From the NCBI GenBank assembly GCA_037783545.1, contig JBBELK010000691.1, positions 930,922 through 994,921 of the forward strand: 64,000 nucleotides of DNA, in the 5' to 3' direction. This document shows positions 56,501-63,811 of the stretch, piece after piece (the stretch's first letter is position 1; each line of letters opens with the position of its first letter). The notes under the pieces are model-generated. The model did no database searches and was not told the origin of the DNA. It was given only the letters and a program-made list of their open reading frames with translations. A program made the position numbers and the translations under genes. The stretch is from Henricia sp. BOLD:AAB3569. Taxonomy: Eukaryota > Echinodermata > Asteroidea > Spinulosida > Echinasteridae.

Positions 56501-59500
56501 ATTTAATTTGTTTCTTTGCTAAGTTGCGCTCCCATGCAACACCAAGAGAAAAAGGGAAATAGGGAAATCCTGAGAGGGTATATACCACTGTGCCTTATAG
56601 CTCGGCCGGTAGAGCGTCTGCCCAGTGAGTTAGAGGTCTTGGGTTTGAATCCTGATAAGGCCCATATGATGTTTCGCTCATCCCAAATTTGAATGTTTTC
56701 TACATTAGATCATAAGGCATATCTGATGAGTTTATGTTATCACTCGTCAGATATTTCTTATTATATTGTTTATGGTAAAAAACAAATCAAGACTGACATA
56801 TTTGGATGTTTTACAATACAATACCCAAATGCCAAGAATTAAACCCATATTTTACAGTTTCTTTTTTAAACAAATTTATTCACTCTTATAAAACAAGGTA
56901 TGTATTATGCACAAAATGCTTTTCTCAAGTAACATTCTAAAAACTCATGGCATGCTCAGACGGGATGGAACCCATGACCTCCTGCTTGCTGTATCTCAAG
57001 TTTATGCATACCTCATTTTAAGTTCCTTTTTTTAAACCAAATTTTAGTGGTAGGGCCGGAGCCTGCTGCGCAGCCACCCCCTGATAAACCAGGTACCCCA
57101 ACATTCTCACATTTATCGCATGCATCCTGCATTCTGTGAGCTCAGTTACCATTCTCTAACTGAGTGTTGTATTGACTTGACTTGACTTGAGACTCAAACC
57201 TCAAATGACTTGACTTGAGACTCCGGCCTCAAATGACTCGACTTGAGACTCCGGCCTCAAATGACTCGACTTGACTTGAGACTCAAACCTCAAATGACTT
57301 GACTTGAGACTCCGGCCTCAAATGACTTGACTCCGGCCTCAAATGACTCGACTTGACTTGAGACTCAAACTTCAAATGACTTGACTTGAGACTCCGGCCT
57401 CAAATGACTCGACTTGACTTGAGACTCAAACCTCAAATGACTTGACTTGAGACTCCGGCCTCAAATGACTCGACTTGACTTGAGACTCAAACCTCAAATG
57501 ACTCGACTTGACTTGACTTTTTGACTTGAGTCTGCAAAAAAAATGAAACTGAACTTTTATGCAATTTTGTTGTCATTTTGAGGATCAAATTGTATTTCAG
57601 CACTACAGATAGAGACTGAGCTTTGTTTTAACATGGAGCATTCTTGGCCAGAACAACAAAAGTAGTTTCAGCATTTACACTCACTTTGAAATTAGTTTAA
57701 ATAAATTTACTTTCATTACTACTTGACTTGACCCAACTTGACCAACAAGCCTGACTTGACTTGACTTAACTGCGGATTCAAAGGCGACTTGACTTGGGAC
57801 ACGAGGGCAGTTTGACTTGACTTGACTTGACTTGGGACTCGAGCAGAGGGAGATTCGTTACAATCCTGGTAACTAAATCATATGATGGACATATTCATGC
57901 AAATTCCATTAGATGCTGTGTACTATTCATGCTTAACATTTGTGTGTTGTCTCAACATTTTTTTGAACAAAAAGGTTTGCTGAACAGTTTAGTCATAGCT
58001 TAGTCATCATTCTTCACTTGATTTTAAGGTTATACCATACTCATCTGAGATCCAAAACATTGGTCACAGGCATTGTATGGTATTCTGATGTCTGTTCAGA
58101 TTCCTTACATGCAAACATGTTCATTTATTTCATTTGTGTGTATTGAGTGTTGTGTCTGCACATTCAGCCTTAATTCTGTCTATCCATTTCACCAAAAGTG
58201 TGTTTTCCCTCTAAAATCACTTGAATTTCCATACCTTTTCTGAATTGTTGTAATTTGTTGTGATATGGTTCATTCTATAAATTTGGGGTCCAACGTGTGA
58301 CAATTTTCCGTCCCTGTTACACCTGACATACTGCTATTTGCCATACAAGTGTCATTAAAAATGCCTTCAAACCATATTTTTATGAATTGTATTTTATGTA
58401 ATCACTCTTTGAAATAGAAGGCATTTAAAGAATATGAATTTACAAAATACAACATTTTACAAGATGTCAGATGTAACGGGGACAGAAAAAGTGGACCCCA
58501 AATTTATAGAATGACCCATGTGTCGTGGATGTGAAGTTTACTCAAGATTTATGTTTTGTAAAGGCCCGTTTACACTTGATTTGCCTTTGCCGAATCGAAC
58601 TCTGCAATTTCCAAAAAGGGGAGTTCAAGCCGGGTAGGCGCTAGGTGTAAACGCAAAAGGTGAATTGAAAAAGGCGGATCAGACCCGGGTCTGATTCACC
58701 TTTTTCAAGTCACTTTTGGGGTAGGGTTGAACCCCGCAATTGTCAAGGTCGCTGGTAGTGTAAACGCTACCCGAATACAGATTCGGCAATTTGAGTGTGC
58801 TTGGGGCGGTTAATGCATGACTCCCCTCTAAAACCTAAAAAGGAAATTCGTTGGATGTTTGACACACAATGGGGAACAACGGAAGAGGGGAGTCACCTGG
58901 TCTCATATCATGCACCAAATGCTATAAACGCCATTTGTTTTATGTGTTAAGATCGCAGCAACGATATCCCAATGAGATCTGCAGGTGGGACAAACTCCAC
59001 TCAACAACTGTCAGGGGATCCCGAACCACCAGCCGTAAGTCATATGCTTCTTTTTTTCCACAGGGTGTCCTCCCCCTCCCCCTCCCCCTCCCCTCCCCCA
59101 CAAAAGTTCAAGCCAAACCAGGCAACGTCACAATGACGAGATTCCTCCCGGTCCTGGTCCATGTAAATGAGGACCCTTTTTAAATGAAAATAGCCTTTAT
59201 TTCATCAAAATCACTCAAGTCAGTTGGAAGTTATGTCATTGTTGAGCAAAGTCACACCCTAGTTCAGGAACCACATCTGATTATTTGACGACAAGAACTG
59301 GCTGCCCAGTTTGGGATTTATGAGTCAGAAGGCAGTCATTGGCCTTTCTCAATTTCAGCCCATAGAGTCAGCGTGAAAATCTAAGTTTGTATTGTTGGTT
59401 TGTCCTCTCTAAAATGTTTCAGCCTGCCCTCTGGGACAACTTGTCCACACACTTTGCGGTTTGTTAAGGGTTATACAGCATCTTTAAAATTACTTGTGTG

Positions 59501-59907
59501 TCAGAGGTTTGATTTTCAATGAGGACACACCTCATTTTTCACACTTTGTGTCTGATTACAGTGAAACCTGCTATTAAGGCCACCTTGATAAACAGGCCAC
59601 CTGCTTATACTGGCCACCTTTCTTTGGTCCCAACTGCCATTTGTATAATGCTTAAGCAACCTCTATAAAGAGGCCACCTGTTTATAGAGGCCAGTTTTTT
59701 ACGGTCCCGAGGGTGGCCACTATAGACAAGTTCCACTGTATTTCGTTCTGGTTATTACAGGTTTTTTTTTACCAATGTTCTCATCAATCTGTGTGATTTT
59801 GTTGTTTCCTGCAGGGTGCAACAGCCAAGTCGGTTCTTCTTTCCATCTACATCTTGGGCGTTTTGGTCTTTGTTGTTGTTCTTGTCCTTTTCATTGCATT
59901 TAATTAA
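38376..59907 (+). CDS. Three-DOMON cytochrome b561 protein, FRRS1-like, complete
   Basis: Predicted multi-domain transmembrane reductase of about 831 aa. Coding exons: 38376-38444, 39235-39423, 40519-40608, 41387-41546, 42429-42529, 43100-43288, 44280-44381, 44679-44844, 46828-46943, 47341-47529, 48905-49006, 49629-49794, 50887-51003, 52611-52726, 53938-54030, 54222-54325, 55202-55260, 56015-56161, 57048-57092, 58952-59034, 59815-59907. Phases agree throughout; introns are GT-AG except two GC donors (44845, 49795). A 23-residue signal peptide (MVARLVLVLVALVLLLQVTS) is followed by DOMON1 (24-203), DOMON2 (204-394) and DOMON3 (395-585), then b561 with histidines 626, 662, 698 and 741 and a C-terminal helix after a Pro-rich cytosolic stretch. 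Candidate DOMON heme ligands are Met86/His177, Met266/His363 and Met457/His554. Exon 57048-57092 is absent from my minus-gene model. The acceptor of the start exon is at 38350. Reductase activity is inferred from family. Confidence 0.9.
38598..38966. repeat. MITE with TTAAAGGAG ends
   Basis: ATTAAAGGAGCATGACCAGA at the left and ATCTGGTCACACTCCTTTAA at the right; both edges carry TTAA. A diverged relative is at 34385-34670. In the first coding intron. Confidence 0.8.
39480..40020. mobile_element. Three tRNA-Thr-like SINE heads, two minus and one plus
   Basis: At 39517-39592 and 39733-39808 (minus) and 39910-39984 (plus), TAGCTCAGTTGGTAGAGCAA (A box), an anticodon loop CATGTAA (TGT) and GGGTTCGAATCCCAG (B box) recur. 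All run into TGCAATTTTC.CATGTTTCTA. The two minus copies are also a tandem duplication with the stretch CCAATTGCTC..GGATTTGCCCC. Stem mismatches and shared tails favour SINEs over working tRNA genes. Confidence 0.75.
40640..41290 (+). mobile_element. SINE cluster, 'CTTATAGCTCGG' head family
   Basis: Two or three tandem partial SINEs: heads like CAGCTGGTAGAGCATCTGCC with GGTTCGAATCCTGATAAGGC, and bodies with AATGGTGATCA.GCACCATAC and CATGCAA.ATTGAGAG. Relatives at 56480-56700, 62340-62480 and 765-1080. Confidence 0.75.
42250..42412. repeat. MITE 'TTAGGTCTGTTTTTCATC'
   Basis: TTAGGTCTGTTTTTCATCTG at the left and GGATGAAAAACAGACCTAA at the right with inner TTGCGT / ACGCAA matches. A second copy is at 60070-60222. 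Confidence 0.82.
43457..43600. repeat. Palindromic MITE 'AAGCGGGCCTCCCACTG', unit A copy
   Basis: AAGCGGGCCTCCCACTGTGC and its complement at the right, with arms continuing through GATTTTCGCCACGAATT. Same site in unit B (47697-47840); a further independent copy at 52997-53150. Confidence 0.9.
43726..43860. repeat. Diverged 'ATAGAC..TTTGCA' MITE, unit A
   Basis: AATAGACACTTTGCATGGAC and CAGTGAAAAGTGTCTATT ends; core GTAAGAGTAGGCACTTTGTG. The unit B counterpart is at 47957-48094. Confidence 0.75.
44455..44510. repeat. Remnant of the TTGATTGCTTTCCG MITE, unit A
   Basis: ATTAATTGCTCTCCGGTGAC...GTCACCCCTTCCATCA is one end of the MITE seen whole at 55416-55813, cut off at AGGGCCAC. Confidence 0.7.
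45205..46176. mobile_element. Kolobok-like DNA transposon (TTAA target, THAP remnant)
   Basis: A 972-base insertion with inverted ends ACAGCTAGAATCCCCCCTT and AAGGGGGGATTCTAGCTGT, flanked by TTAA on both sides (45201-45204, 46177-46180). Unit B has one TTAA and no insert at the matching place (about 50182). It contains a degraded THAP-type N-terminus (MPSSCVIVCFTRHYEKQRAE). TTAA duplication plus a THAP transposase is characteristic of the Kolobok superfamily. No full transposase remains. It lies in the intron between exons 44679-44844 and 46828-46943. Confidence 0.85.
45527..45650 (+). pseudogene. THAP zinc-finger remnant inside the TTAA transposon
   Basis: The frame reads MPSSCVIVCFTRHYEKQRAE then FSFLLPSERK, resembling the start of THAP domains (Cys, 2-4 residues, Cys, then F..LP). 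The remainder of the C2CH motif and the catalytic domain cannot be followed. Decayed transposase start rather than a host gene. Confidence 0.6.
46340..46775. repeat. MITE 'AAAGTAGGTTTGGCC', unit A copy
   Basis: Same edges and core as 32950-33250, with a CpG-rich insert (GTTGCGCGCGCACGCACACG). It ends just before the linker exon at 46828. Confidence 0.78.
47697..47840. repeat. Palindromic MITE 'AAGCGGGCCTCCCACTG', unit B copy
   Basis: Positional counterpart of 43457-43600, so the insertion preceded the duplication. A few substitutions separate the two. Confidence 0.9.
47957..48094. repeat. Diverged 'ATAGAC..TTTGCA' MITE, unit B
   Basis: Positional partner of 43726-43860 with minor differences (GCACTATGAGG for GCACTTTGTGG). 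Confidence 0.75.
48160..48548 (+). mobile_element. 5'-truncated CR1/L2-type LINE with (ATT)n tail
   Basis: Encodes the C-terminal end of a reverse transcriptase polyprotein (LVHKALNNKAPYYIKELL; APRLWNSLPLDLRSC; FKSLLKTYL) followed by a short 3' UTR and an ATT repeat. It is flanked by ATCCT (48155-48159 and 48549-48553). Unit A has the uninterrupted site near 43924, so the insertion followed the duplication. Confidence 0.85.
49083..49432. repeat. Larger remnant of the same MITE plus poly-G, unit B
   Basis: ATTGATTGCTCTCCGGTG continues with TTGTCATTTTTCATGAGCCA and the inverted MITE interior (TTGCTTAACCTTGCTTTATG), then a G run near 49398-49430. The unit A version lost most of this. Confidence 0.72.
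50350..50835. repeat. MITE 'AAAGTAGGTTTGGCC', unit B copy
   Basis: Positional partner of 46340-46775; keeps about 50 bases (CGCCAAAATTAGCTCTATTT region) that A lacks. Confidence 0.78.
51019..51390. repeat. MITE 'AAGGCCCATTGTATCATTT' with TTAA flanks
   Basis: TTAAAGGCCCATTGTATCAT at the left and AAATGATACATAGGGCCTTT...AA at the right. Closest intact member to 6494-6835. Starts 15 bases after the linker exon of DOMON3. Confidence 0.85.
52195..52537. repeat. MITE 'AGGTAGTATACTTGTTGG' with TTAA duplication
   Basis: AGGTAGTATACTTGTTGG at the left and CCAAACAAGTAGACTACCT at the right, flanked by TTAA at 52191-52194 and 52538-52541. It ends 73 bases before the first membrane exon. Confidence 0.87.
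52997..53150. repeat. Palindromic MITE 'AAGCGGGCCTCCCACTG', third copy
   Basis: Independent insertion after the first membrane exon; slightly longer because of extra GATTGGCTACGATTGG sequence in the loop. Confidence 0.88.
53395..53560 (+). repeat. (TTTA)n / (TTAA)n microsatellite
   Basis: About 160 bases of TTTA repeats with a TTAATTAATTAA segment. It abuts the 3' end of the minus-oriented SINE that follows. Confidence 0.95.
53555..53732 (-). mobile_element. tRNA-Leu(UAA)-like SINE, minus orientation
   Basis: The minus strand reads TATGGCCGAGCGGTCTAGTG (A box), an AACTTAAGTT anticodon region, GGTTCAATTCC (B box), then CCCTTTAGCAAGGCACTCAA. The (TAAA)n tail is the adjacent microsatellite. 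Head resembles tRNA-Leu with a long variable arm. Confidence 0.75.
54504..55004. repeat. MITE 'TAAAGCCGTGTCCG', 500 bp
   Basis: TAAAGCCGTGTCCGTATTGG at the left and CCAATGCGGACGCGGCTTA at the right; a second internal inverted copy (ATTTAGTCCAATGCGGAC near 54568) makes a nested palindrome. CpG-rich interior. Confidence 0.82.
55416..55813. repeat. MITE 'TTGATTGCTTTCCG', copy 2
   Basis: TTGATTGCTTTCCGTGACGT and CGTCACCGGAAAGCAATCAA ends; interior GTTAAGCAACAGAGGTAAGT and GGTTATCACTCGAGCCACGT, as in 32040-32418. Confidence 0.88.
56327..56468. repeat. MITE 'CTTTTAAACCCTAAATG', intact copy
   Basis: TTAACCTTTTAAACCCTAAA at the left and ATTTAGGGTTCAAAGGGTTA...A at the right, with TTAA at the edges. 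The core GACTTCCCCGTGAACAAGGA is shared with 11437-11630. Confidence 0.82.
56480..56700 (+). mobile_element. SINE, 'CTTATAGCTCGG' head family
   Basis: GCCTTATAGCTCGGCCGGTA, then GGGTTTGAATCCTGATAAGG and CGCTCATCCCAAATTTG; preceded by a body piece CTCCCATGCAACACCAAGAG. Confidence 0.75.
57168..57530 (+). repeat. Minisatellite ACTTGACTTGAGACTC
   Basis: Higher-order repeat built from ACTTGACTTGAGACTC plus AAACCTCAAATG or CGGCCTCAAATG; an outlying CTTGACTTGACTTG segment is at 57720-57845. In the intron between exons 57048-57092 and 58952-59034. Confidence 0.93.
58265..58522. repeat. MITE with TATAAATTTGGGGTCC ends
   Basis: ATGGTTCATTCTATAAATTT...GGGGTCC and its inverted partner; core as in 15135-15388. 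Confidence 0.83.
59066..59099 (+). repeat. C-rich polypyrimidine tract
   Basis: Repeated CTCCCC units starting about 30 bases after the splice donor at 59034. Confidence 0.85.
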
Positions 59908-60069
59908 GAGACGTCAGTGGTTGTAGTTGTAAACCATGACATCGATGCCTTTTACATGCACCATCAGAATATCTTGGACTAAAGGAATCATGTATCTTTT
60001 TCACGATTTTATAAAATTTTAATCATTTTTGCGATTGCTTTTGAGTCTGATGCAATAGCCATAAGCCGC

Positions 60070-60222
60070 CTTTTCATAGGTCCTTTTTTCATCCGTCTTG
60101 CGCGTTTGTTGCGTTTGCATCTGAATTGCTCCACAGACCGATAAAGACGGATGAGCGCAGCGCAGCGTAAACGCAACGCACGCAAGACGGATGATTATGA
60201 AAAACGAACCTATATAAAGGTG
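60070..60222. repeat. MITE 'ATAGGTCCTTTTTTCATC', copy 2
   Basis: ATAGGTCCTTTTTTCATCCG and the inverted right end (GATGATTATGAAAAACGAAC) with inner TTGCGTTTGC / GTAAACGCAA; relative of 42250-42412. Confidence 0.78.
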
Positions 60223-60554
60223 CTTATACATTTCAAGTTCTGCTACACTTTCGTCCCAGTGAAATTTTGTTTTGTTAAGAATTTCATAGACAAAAGGAAT
60301 CGTGTCTTTCAAAACCTGTGTATTTTGGTGTAAGCTATTTGAAAGCCACTTATAAGAGTTTACTGTATGCGTAGTTGTTGTTAGTTTGTTTACAGTACTG
60401 TTTATCTGCAGAAAGGAATTTTTTTAGGGCAAAGTACGGAGTCGCATAGCACACACAAATAATTGTTCTATTTTTCTATATATGTATTAGTTGGAACAAA
60501 GTGGTATATCGTTATCAATGCCTTTTATGTGTTTAAGGAGTCTTTCATTAACGG

Positions 60555-60665
60555 CACAGGCTCGTCAGCAATGCGCGCCCGCCAAATGTGTGCCACGCAA
60601 TACGCAGCTCCATAGCAAAGGCATGGAGCTGCGTGTTTCGAGCACAAATTTGGCGGGCGCCTTAC
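60555..60665. repeat. TTAA-type palindromic MITE 'GGCACAGGCTCGTCAGC', copy 3
   Basis: TTAA then CGGCACAGGCTCGTCAGCAA...GCGC; the central hairpin GCAGCTCCATAGCAAAGGCA is intact, but the far end is lost (GGCGGGCGCCTTAC). Confidence 0.8.
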
Positions 60666-61098
60666 AGGAACTGTTTCAGTGCAAAGTCTTTAGTTTAAAT
60701 TGTATAAGTATCCTCGATCCTCCATAATCTGCGCAACTTACACTTATGCACGTGCGCGCATTGGCCGGTAAACATTAAGGTGAGTGCGTAGAAATAGACC
60801 GCGTGGATTTAGGGGTTCTGACGATATGTCTCGAGTAAGTAAGATCTGTAGAGAAGTTTGTCAAATGTATCCTTGTAAATTTATATTTTAGTTGAAACAA
60901 GATTGTATATAATCGATGCCTTTTAAACAAAATCTTCGTGGTCTTTGTAAGTCGGTGTAAAAAGGTTTATTGGATGTGTGCATGCAGTTGAAATTGTGAA
61001 TCATTTCAATTGTTTTTGTGCAACCTTAGGAGCCTGAAAGAAATTTTTTTTATGGAAATTGTTTCTTCTTACCAAAAACTATTTCGGGGCTTCTTAAC

Positions 61099-61226
61099 GG
61101 CACAGGCTCATCATCAGCAATGCGCGTGCGCCAAATGCGTGCCACGAAATACGCAGCTCCATGTCTTTGCTATGGAGCTGCGTATAAATATCGTCGCACG
61201 CGCATTGCTTACGAGCCTGTGCCTTT
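61099..61226. repeat. TTAA-type palindromic MITE 'GGCACAGGCTC', copy 4
   Basis: TTAA then CGGCACAGGCTCATCATCAG; right end TTGCTTACGAGCCTGTGCCT followed by TTAA. Confidence 0.85.
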
Positions 61227-61593
61227 AATACAAATACATTTTTGTTTAACCACGGGGTGTTTTACAAATTGAAAAGGCAGCTTGTTTTATTAGTACAGTG
61301 TGCATTTGTTTAATATTATTTACGTAGAGTTGTTAAGTTAATTATTACTTTGTTTGTAAACGGGCCCATGAAATATGACTGCTAAATGGGCAGATCTCCG
61401 TTTTTGTTTTCGGGTACTCGAACTCCAAGCAAACGGACTTGGTGACATGTCCTGGTACGAATCCCCAGGGTGTTGTCTGTAATCTAAGCTTCATATACCA
61501 GTTACACACAAGCACCATGGAGTTATCGTGAGACCGTCACTGATAAGAATCCTGTAATACAGAGTTATTTTTATTTAACTAGTTTAGTGTATC

Positions 61594-61599
61594 AATAAA
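61594..61599 (+). promoter_or_regulatory. Candidate poly(A) signal for the three-DOMON gene
   Basis: AATAAA within TATCAATAAAAACC, the first clear signal after the stop at 59907. Confidence 0.35.
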
Positions 61600-61784
61600 A
61601 ACCACGTACTGTCTTATTGAATGGAAATGCTTGCTTGTCCGAACTGGACTTTGGTCTATTTGTATGTGGACTCCACCCCGGTATTCAATACCCAGTGGTA
61701 GATGTAGCTATTTTGACGAGAAAGATGTGACATTTTACAGCTTGTTTGTCCACAGTAATAATATTAACAGCAAGTTTCAGCAGT

Positions 61785-61843
61785 AAAGGAAGGATCAGCT
61801 TCAACAACGCAGCAGCAGCAGCAGCATCATAGAAGAAGTGACT
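61785..61843 (+). promoter_or_regulatory. Probable non-coding first exon of the third DOMON gene
   Basis: A CAG-rich leader (AACGCAGCAGCAGCAGCAGC) ends at GTGACT|gtgagt at 61843; the next exon begins at 62593. The left edge is estimated. No strong TATA box; the AT-rich stretch at 61755-61770 might serve. Confidence 0.45.
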
Positions 61844-62339
61844 GTGAGTACTTCATATCGACTGTACGTCTCTGCAACTGTAATTCATGTAAATTTTAGT
61901 TTTAATTTTAGTTAAAAGGCTCATTGTATTATGCACCTTTCAATGGTTTCTATGCATTAAAAGAAAAAAGAAAAGCAAAAAGTTGCCACTGACAATATTA
62001 AATTGTGATCATCATCCAATTTCGAGACGGGAAAAAAAACTGGCAAACTTAACGAAGCTATTTAGGCCAACAAATGAGTTATTTATTAGCGTAGTGCGTA
62101 TTACGATCACCAGAATTAATCATTTGACCATCCTGAGCTATCGAATGCCGGTTGTAGTTCAAGTGCTGTGACGTACAAAGTCTGTTTTAAATTGTCATTA
62201 GACTAAAGTAAACCATTTCTGTTGGGAAATTTTGAAGTGGTTTAGGGAAAGAAGTTAGAGTCGAACCTGGTCAAACCTACAACATGTATATATACAAGCT
62301 ATGCATCCATGTAACACTATAAGGAAAATGTGGTCCTGA

Positions 62340-62480
62340 GATAGTGTATATCACTGTGCCTTATACCTCAGCTGGTAGAGAAGCTGCCCGGTGTGGCAGA
62401 GGTCTTAGGGAAAACCTGAGGAAGTACACCACTGTGCCTCATAGCTCACCTGGTAGAGCATTTGTTTGTGTGTCAGAGGT
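62340..62480 (+). mobile_element. Paired SINE heads, 'CTTATAGCTC' family
   Basis: CACTGTGCCTTATACCTCAG...CTGGTAGAG and again CACTGTGCCTCATAGCTCAC...CTGGTAGAGC; B boxes are degraded. In the first intron of the third gene. Confidence 0.65.
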
Positions 62481-62597
62481 CAAGACACACCTAATTTTTT
62501 GTATTTGGTATTTTATTCTTTTTGTGCGAAATAAAGACTGTTTATTGTAATTTTTAGTCATTTAATTGTTTAATTTCTTGTCTTCTGTTTAGGTTGA

Positions 62598-63182
62598 ATG
62601 GCGAAGACTACAATGAATGGAAGATTGGTCCTTGTATTAGTTGTATTAACAGTGTCACTTCAGGCATCATTAGGCCAAGATGTAAGTATCGTACATGAAC
62701 ACGTGTTGTCTGAAAGTATCCAAGAAAATTCTTTCCCCAAAAGACAGGACTGCTTTTTAGAATGCAAATTAGAAATTAATAAATGCAAATTAGAATATTA
62801 ATAAACAAAACTAAGGTTGCATCTTGTAGATCATGATCAAGAGTTATAAAAAAAAGCATTGGAGGATTACTGAAGCATGGCTAATTTCTTAGCTTTTAAA
62901 GGAAATTTGATGGCCATCTCAGAAGATTGTGAGGCATCAGTGGACTTAATGACTTTGATTAAAATTGAAGCCTATGAAGCCTTAAATTACTTGTTTCAGC
63001 TGTCGGGATGCGGTAATACCAAAGGATGTTTCAGCCGTGGGTGTCCCTGCAATGACTGCAGCGCATCTGTTACCTGGGAAATGGTCAGTGGACGAATGGA
63101 GTTCTCTTTGAGGGTGGAGCGACCGGCAGGTGTGAAGTATGTGGCTCTCGGGCTCAGACCGTCAAACGTCACCAGCGGAATG
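62598..63182 (+). CDS. Third DOMON/b561 FRRS1-like gene, 5' part only
   Basis: Exon 62593-62681 carries the ATG at 62598 and a 28-codon signal peptide (MNGRLVLVLVVLTVSLQASL within it), ending GQD|gtaagt as in the three-DOMON gene. Exon 63000-63182 (61 codons, phase 0-0) encodes LSGCGNTKGCFSRGC, DCSASVTWEM, YVALGLRPS and ends SGM|gtaata, the position of the candidate heme Met. The rest of DOMON and any b561 domain lie beyond the window, so the number of DOMON copies is unknown. Same strand and head-to-tail with the three-DOMON gene; retained reading frame and splice borders suggest a working paralogue. Confidence 0.85.
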
Positions 63183-63275
63183 GTAATAATTTCTTACTGG
63201 GGCAACACTTGCATGTAAGATCTTGTGTGCAAAACATATGCCTTGACATTTTTTTTCCAAGTTTCCAAGTACGTA

Positions 63276-63811
63276 CAGTTGTAGTCTGAAGTTTACATAC
63301 AACTGTGTTAAAACTGGTGTGCTTAAACTTGCGTTGTCACCATTTTTGTAACAGTCTTTACTAAAGTCATGATTTTGTGGAGTTCCTCACGTGCTTGCAC
63401 AGCCCTACAAATAGGGCTGTAAATAGCTCGCTTTTCAAATCTGACTTAATTATTACATTTGCGACTGTAATAAGTCAGATTTAAAAAGCGAGCTATTTAC
63501 AGCCCTATTTGTAGGGCTAGTGCTTGCAGTACTTAAAACATAGCTTGCACGTACGGGTAGTCCTGTTTACCATTTTGGGTGATGGATGGTAGTGGTGTGC
63601 GGGTTTCTGTATTCAAATGGGGGACGTTTAACAATAGGAACAATAGGGTCCTTGATTGCCAAGGACGTCCGCGATTTAGAATCGTGTGCAAAACAAATTA
63701 GAGCAGTCGCCAAAAAAACTAAGTCCAAACAAAGAGGAACAATGGGACGTCCGCAGTGGGAGGTGGGTTCACACCCTTATGTACATGTGTGTAAACTTCT
63801 GACTTCAACTG
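63276..63811. mobile_element. Tc1-like element with internal palindrome insertion
   Basis: TA-flanked ends CAGTTGTAGTCTGAAGTTTA and TAAACTTCTGACTTCAACTG. It is the 225-base element of 3824-4048 enlarged by a palindrome at 63401-63518 and by about 180 bases near 63600-63780 (GGGACGTTTAACAATAGGAA..CAGTGGGAGG), which may be leftover element interior. No transposase frame is recognisable. Confidence 0.82.
63401..63518. repeat. Perfect-armed palindrome AGCCCTACAAATAGGGCTG
   Basis: AGCCCTACAAATAGGGCTGT...AAATAGCTCGC and its complement, arms about 48 bases, with an inner CTGACTTA / TAAGTCAG pair. The Tc1-like copy at 3824-4048 has continuous sequence (CACGTGCTTGCGGTACTTAA) where this is inserted. 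Confidence 0.9.

Larger units (their letters stand above)
52611..59907 (+). other. Cytochrome b561 module and C-terminal anchor
   Basis: Exon-encoded helices: SLMLIAWLGFASIGITMARY; IHRICMMSCVSCFIAAF; LAHAICGIIVTTLGIINPIM; HWGVGTTAHLLA; FIMIGFVAFHAVAWIIF; then a cytosolic PPPDKP/RSNDIPMRS stretch and a last helix (LLSIYILGVLVFVVVLVLF) ending four residues before the stop. The four His in IHR, LAHA, AHWG and AFHA match the two-heme b561 pattern. Confidence 0.88.
59908..61789 (+). other. Putative long 3' UTR / short intergenic spacer
   Basis: From the three-DOMON stop to the leader of the next gene. It holds three hairpin-forming MITEs and one AATAAA near 61594. If that signal is used, the 3' UTR is about 1.7 kb and the spacer to the next gene only about 200 bases. 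I see no further exon. Confidence 0.5.
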
